The notes under the pieces are model-generated. The model ran no database searches and had not been told where the DNA came from. It worked only from the letters and a program-made list of their open reading frames with translations. The translations under genes were made by a program, and so were the position numbers. DNA of 64,000 nucleotides from Aeromicrobium endophyticum (lineage in GTDB: Bacteria; Actinomycetota; Actinomycetes; Propionibacteriales; Nocardioidaceae), in NCBI RefSeq assembly GCF_003586285.1, contig NZ_QUBR01000001.1:806001-870000 (forward strand), read 5' to 3'. Positions 61,112-64,000 of the stretch are shown piece by piece; the first letter of the stretch is position 1, and each line of letters opens with the position of its first letter.

Positions 61112-61157
61112 ACCCGTCCTCCACAGGTCTGCCCTGTGGAGCCACAGGGTGACGGGT
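61112..61157. promoter_or_regulatory. Nested inverted repeats in the LysR/TDT divergent promoter
   Basis: Outer arms ACCCGTC (61112-61118) and GACGGGT (61151-61157), inner arms CCACAGG (61121-61127) and CCTGTGG (61133-61139), followed by a further CCACAGG (61142-61148). This is a likely multi-site LysR binding region. Confidence 0.5.
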
Positions 61158-61194
61158 TCTACCGGCAACCCCGCATCGAGACCACAGTGGAGTC

Positions 61195-62343
61195 ATGACC
61201 ACCGCACACCTCACGACGACCAGCGAGCACGCCGCCCGCAGCACCCGCGACCGAACGGGCCGGCTCCGCGAGCTCGAGGGCGCTCCGGCTCTCGGCTTCA
61301 TCGGACCCAACTGGTTTGCCTCGGTCATGGGCACCGGCATCGTCGCAGTCGCCGCCGCCTCCCTGCCCTTCTCCGTCCCGGGGATCACGGTCTTCGCCAC
61401 CACCGTCTGGGTCCTCGCCCTCCTGCTGCTCGTCGTCGTGGTCGTGGCGACTGCCGGCCACTGGACGTTGCATGGCGAGGTGGCCCGCGGTCACCTGGAC
61501 GATCCGGTGATGTCGCACTTCTACGGCGCGCCCGCGATGGGACTCATGACCGTTGGTGCCGGCGCAGTGCTGGTGGGACACCACCTGATCGGCATGACTG
61601 CCGCGCTGACGCTGGACTGGGTGCTGTGGACCGCTGGGACCCTGCTCGGTCTGACCACGGCCGTGCTGGTGCCGATCCGCGCCTTCACCTCGCACGAGGT
61701 CCACGAGGACTCCGCCTTCGGCGGCTGGCTCATGCCCGTGGTCCCGCCCATGGTCAGTGCCGCCACCGGCGCTGCCCTCATCCCGCACCTGCCGGCCGGC
61801 CAGGCCCAGCAGACCATGCTGCTGGCCTGCTACATGTTCTTCGGCCTCACTCTCATGTGCAGCATCGTCATGATCGCGTTCATCTGGAACCGGCTTCTGC
61901 GCCACGGCATCGGAGCCGCCGGCGCCGTGCCCACCCTCTGGATCGTCCTCGGTCCCGTCGGTCAGTCGATCACTGCGGCCCACCACCTCGGCAACGTGAC
62001 CCCCGACGTGCTGGACAGCCCCTACGGCACCGCGTTCCACGCCTTCGCCCTCGTCTACGGCATTCCCATGTGGGGATTCGCGATGCTGTGGTTGGCGATC
62101 GCCGCCACCCTCACCGCCCGCACCGCCAAGGAAGGACTTCCATTCAGCCTGACGTGGTGGTCCTTCACCTTCCCGGTCGGCACCGTGGTCACCGGCACCT
62201 CGGGGCTGGCTCAGCTGACCGGCAACCACGTGCTCCAGGTCGCGGCCGGCGCACTGTTCGTCCTCCTTCTCAGCGCCTGGGCCGTCGTTGCCGTCCGCAC
62301 CCTTCGCGGCGTGCACTCTGGGAAGCTGCTCAAGAAGCCCTGA
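61195..62343 (+). CDS. TDT-family transporter (TehA/Ssu1/SLAC1-like)
   Basis: A 382-aa protein with about ten helices and the TDT opening FIGPNWFASVMGTGIVAVAA. The repeated GHWTLHGEVARGH, GPVGQSITAAHHLG and late WWSFTFPVGTVVTGT match the sulfite-efflux/C4-dicarboxylate branch more than tellurite TehA. Members export sulfite, malate or related anions passively. Divergent from a LysR regulator. The small membrane protein that follows 40 bp later may be in the same operon. Confidence 0.82.
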   Translation: MTTAHLTTTSEHAARSTRDRTGRLRELEGAPALGFIGPNWFASVMGTGIVAVAAASLPFSVPGITVFATTVWVLALLLLVVVVVATAGHWTLHGEVARGHLDDPVMSHFYGAPAMGLMTVGAGAVLVGHHLIGMTAALTLDWVLWTAGTLLGLTTAVLVPIRAFTSHEVHEDSAFGGWLMPVVPPMVSAATGAALIPHLPAGQAQQTMLLACYMFFGLTLMCSIVMIAFIWNRLLRHGIGAAGAVPTLWIVLGPVGQSITAAHHLGNVTPDVLDSPYGTAFHAFALVYGIPMWGFAMLWLAIAATLTARTAKEGLPFSLTWWSFTFPVGTVVTGTSGLAQLTGNHVLQVAAGALFVLLLSAWAVVAVRTLRGVHSGKLLKKP

Positions 62344-62383
62344 ACTCCGGCAGGCCCATACCTCCGATGAAAGGGAAGCCCTG

Positions 62384-62617
62384 ATGAAGACGCCCCGTAA
62401 GAGCACGATCGAATGGTCCGTCGGCGTCGTGGTCGTCGCCGCCATGTTCATCTGCGGACTCATGCTCCTAGTCCTGGCGCAGAACGACACGCTCCAAGCC
62501 CTCCCGTGGACCTATATCGGGCTCGCCCTGGCCGGCTTGAGCGCCGTCATCGGAATGGCTCTGGCTATCGCCGAAGCCGACATCACCTCGGGCGGCACCA
62601 GCGAGGAGTCCGACTGA
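62384..62617 (+). CDS. Small two-helix membrane protein
   Basis: A 77-aa protein with two hydrophobic stretches (SVGVVVVAAMFICGLMLLVL and WTYIGLALAGLSAVIGMALA) and an acidic Ser/Glu/Asp tail. AAGGGAAG precedes ATG 62384. It lies 40 bp after the transporter on the same strand and may be its partner. No family recognised. Confidence 0.7.
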   Translation: MKTPRKSTIEWSVGVVVVAAMFICGLMLLVLAQNDTLQALPWTYIGLALAGLSAVIGMALAIAEADITSGGTSEESD

Positions 62618-62671
62618 GGGCACGGCGTCGAGGACCTTGCCGCCTCCTCACGTCAGCCTGAACTGCCTAGA

Positions 62672-63030
62672 TCAGAGATCGACGAGCAGCAGAATGAGCA
62701 GCGTGAGGAGGATGGAGATGGTCAGTACGGCGGCCGCCATCACCGGACCGGAGGTCGACCGCCCTGTCTCGAAGCGCCCATCTTCCAGCTCTCACGCAGT
62801 GGCTCGATACCTGAAGCTGCCGTACACCACGACGCCCCACCGGCGATCACAAGAATCCCGCCCGCCAGGACGCTACCGGCAGACACAGTGCCGTCGTCTC
62901 CGAAGCGGGCCACGGCAAGTCCGAGCACGACGACAGTCAGCGCCGTCCGCATCCAGGCGAGATGGGTTCTTTCGTTCGCGAGGTGACCTCGCGGACTCCC
63001 GACATCGTTCAGGGATCTACCTTGGGTCAT
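62672..63030 (-). pseudogene. DUF202 (YidH-like) membrane protein gene, broken by a frameshift and a stop
   Basis: The first 60 residues are a clean DUF202 start (LANERTHLAWMRTALTVVVL) ending LAGGILVIAGG. At about 62835 the frame shifts; in the other frame the sequence continues VVYGSFRYRATA, hits TGA at 62792-62794 where Trp is expected, then resumes ELEDGRFETGRS and the final helix VMAAAVLTISILLTLLILLL. Two separate lesions indicate decay. The intact frame would have been about 118 residues. Its ATG overlaps the HTH gene's stop. Confidence 0.78.
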
Positions 63031-63380
63031 CGCTCACGACTCAACCGCAGCGACACCGCCGACCGAGTCACTCCGAACTGTTCAGCGATCCGCTGGTGGC
63101 TCCAACCATCCGAGCGAAGCCGTCTGACCTCGAGCATGTCTTCGGTCGAGAGCTTCCCGCCGCTTCGGATTTCGATGCCCTCCCGTCGCAGCCAGTCCAA
63201 CAGGGTGCTCATTGGGACGCCGTACTTCGTCGACAAAGACACCGATCCCATGCCGGCTTCGTAGTCGGCGCGGACGGAAGACTCATGCCCCGACAGGACC
63301 CATCGAGTCCGGCTCCTACCCGTTAGCTCGGGCACCTTCCAAGGCTCGTCTCGAACATCCTTGGCCACTTGGTCTCGCAT
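63027..63380 (-). CDS. Small HTH protein, recombinase-type DNA-binding domain
   Basis: A 117-aa protein. A first HTH-like part (SVSLSTKYGVPMSTLLDWLR) is followed by LSTEDMLEVRRLRSDGWSHQ and RIAEQFGVTRSAVSLRLSRE, similar to the C-terminal helix-turn-helix of serine recombinases and insertion-sequence OrfA proteins. ATG 63380 has GAAGG at good spacing; a longer frame upstream would run through the hairpin at 63453-63486. No catalytic domain is present. It may be a regulator or a mobile-element remnant. The end overlaps the broken DUF202 gene. Confidence 0.68.
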   Translation of the reverse strand: MRDQVAKDVRDEPWKVPELTGRSRTRWVLSGHESSVRADYEAGMGSVSLSTKYGVPMSTLLDWLRREGIEIRSGGKLSTEDMLEVRRLRSDGWSHQRIAEQFGVTRSAVSLRLSRER

Positions 63381-63452
63381 CGATCGCACCTTCGCCCCTG
63401 TCTCACCGGGGTTGGAATACCGTCCCAGCGCCTCCGCCACGACACCAGACGC

Positions 63453-63486
63453 GAGACCCCACCCGGCGTCAGCCCGGTGGGGTCTC
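63453..63486. terminator. Hairpin terminator near the window end
   Basis: Perfect 11-bp arms GAGACCCCACC (63453-63463) and GGTGGGGTCTC (63476-63486), 12-nt loop. It lies between the HTH gene and the membrane-protein gene, which are divergent, so it may end a short transcript or be a regulatory palindrome. Confidence 0.5.
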
Positions 63487-63585
63487 ATCGCGCGCACGGG
63501 AGCCGGCACGGCGGTGAGGTAGGATCTCTGGGTCGTGTGAGCCACAGAGGGCGACGACGAGGACGAATCCGAGAGTTGCTCATCC

Positions 63586-64000
63586 GTGATCACCGCTGTG
63601 CTGTTGTGGCTCGGCTTGGCGATCGTCCCGGGCACGGTCCTCATACGGACTGCCGGGTGCCGGTGGGGCTTCTGGACGACTCTCGCCGCAGCGCCGACCG
63701 TCGGACTCGGGGCGCTCTACGTCGTTGGCCTTGCTGCCAGCAGGCTCGGCGCTCCCGTGGTCGACGTGGCCGTCGCCGCCGTGGTCGTCGTGACCTGCCT
63801 CGGGGCGATCGCCGAGGTCGTTCGTCTCTGTAGGCGGCGCACCGCGACTCGAGCAGCTGCGCGCGAGGCGCGCGTCCGTCTCGCCGCCCTCTCGATGCCC
63901 CACTGGGTGTCGTACGCACTCCTCGGCGGCGCCGTCGTTCTCGGCGCCATGACCTGGATTGCCACGATGAAGGGCCTCGCGTTCCCACCTGGCTGGGACG
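63586..64000 (+). CDS. Large membrane protein, N-terminal part (runs off the window)
   Basis: An open frame from GTG 63586 to the end of the window, 138 codons with no stop. It begins ITAVLLWLGLAIVPGTVLIR, then further helices (TVGLGALYVVGLAASRLG; VSYALLGGAVVLGAMTWI) with an Arg-rich cytoplasmic loop (CRRRTATRAAAREARVRL). The opening resembles DUF6541-type actinobacterial multi-helix proteins related to glycosyltransferases, but the match is by eye. A TAGGATCT box near 63520 could be a -10 element. Confidence 0.65.
   Translation, partial: MITAVLLWLGLAIVPGTVLIRTAGCRWGFWTTLAAAPTVGLGALYVVGLAASRLGAPVVDVAVAAVVVVTCLGAIAEVVRLCRRRTATRAAAREARVRLAALSMPHWVSYALLGGAVVLGAMTWIATMKGLAFPPGWD

Noticed and set aside
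63432..63440. Possible attachment-site copy of the tRNA-Ser 3' end (CTCCGCCA)
   Set aside because: Only 8 bases match and the T-arm sequence is absent, within chance for this composition.

Overview
The window is very GC-rich, uses GTG and TTG starts freely, and overlaps its genes tightly. It carries an actinobacterial mce lipid-import operon and the actinobacterial gene order asd-lysC ... recR ... dnaX ... SRP RNA - tRNA-Ser. This points to an actinobacterium, most likely a Nocardioidaceae-type soil organism such as Nocardioides or Aeromicrobium. That placement is inference from gene content and was not tested by a search.

Region 1 (1-13.6 kb) opens with the end of a dihydroxyacetone kinase gene. 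It then holds a compact lignin-aromatics catabolic block: pobA, a benzaldehyde/vanillin-type dehydrogenase, pcaHGBDC with pcaR, and vanAB. Vanillin, vanillate and 4-hydroxybenzoate would all be converted to protocatechuate, which the beta-ketoadipate branch opens. Two further IclR-type regulators sit here. One 15-bp operator-like sequence recurs upstream of pobA and the aldehyde dehydrogenase, upstream of the first IclR gene and pcaH, and upstream of vanA.

Region 2 (13.7-26.5 kb) holds a HExxH protein, a membrane fatty-acid desaturase, an orphan biotin-carrier domain and a complete mce operon on the minus strand. The operon's ATPase and first permease are fused in one reading frame, followed by the second permease, MceA-F and two Mce-associated membrane proteins.

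Region 3 (26.5-36.8 kb) is the least explained part. It has two paralogous PucR/CdaR-type regulators, a small Xre regulator with a DUF6907-type protein, six secreted proteins (four share a four-cysteine pattern and two share a C-terminal motif), and a P-type-ATPase-like protein that has lost its phosphorylation Asp and its metal-binding CPC motif. A palindrome of the form TTGTCA-N6-TGACAA, with small variations, lies upstream of the mce operon, both regulators and two secreted-protein genes. This suggests one uncharacterised envelope/lipid regulon.

Region 4 (36.8-57.3 kb) is mostly housekeeping: asd, lysC, recR, dnaX, SRP RNA and tRNA-Ser. It is interrupted by a streptogrisin-type protease, a LysR regulator, a lipoprotein, a TetR-amidohydrolase operon bracketed by copies of a palindromic repeat, and a PabB-PabC-PabA triple fusion. 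It also carries a TetR-controlled ABC exporter, a ThrE-type exporter and a pair of acyl-CoA dehydrogenases.

Region 5 (57.3-64 kb), just downstream of tRNA-Ser, looks like an accessory segment. It contains a universal stress protein, two fluoride channel genes behind a fluoride riboswitch, a 3'-truncated uppP, a 5'-truncated DUF305 gene, a uracil-DNA-glycosylase-like gene with a LysR regulator, a TDT-family transporter, a broken DUF202 gene, an HTH protein, and the start of a large membrane protein that runs off the window.
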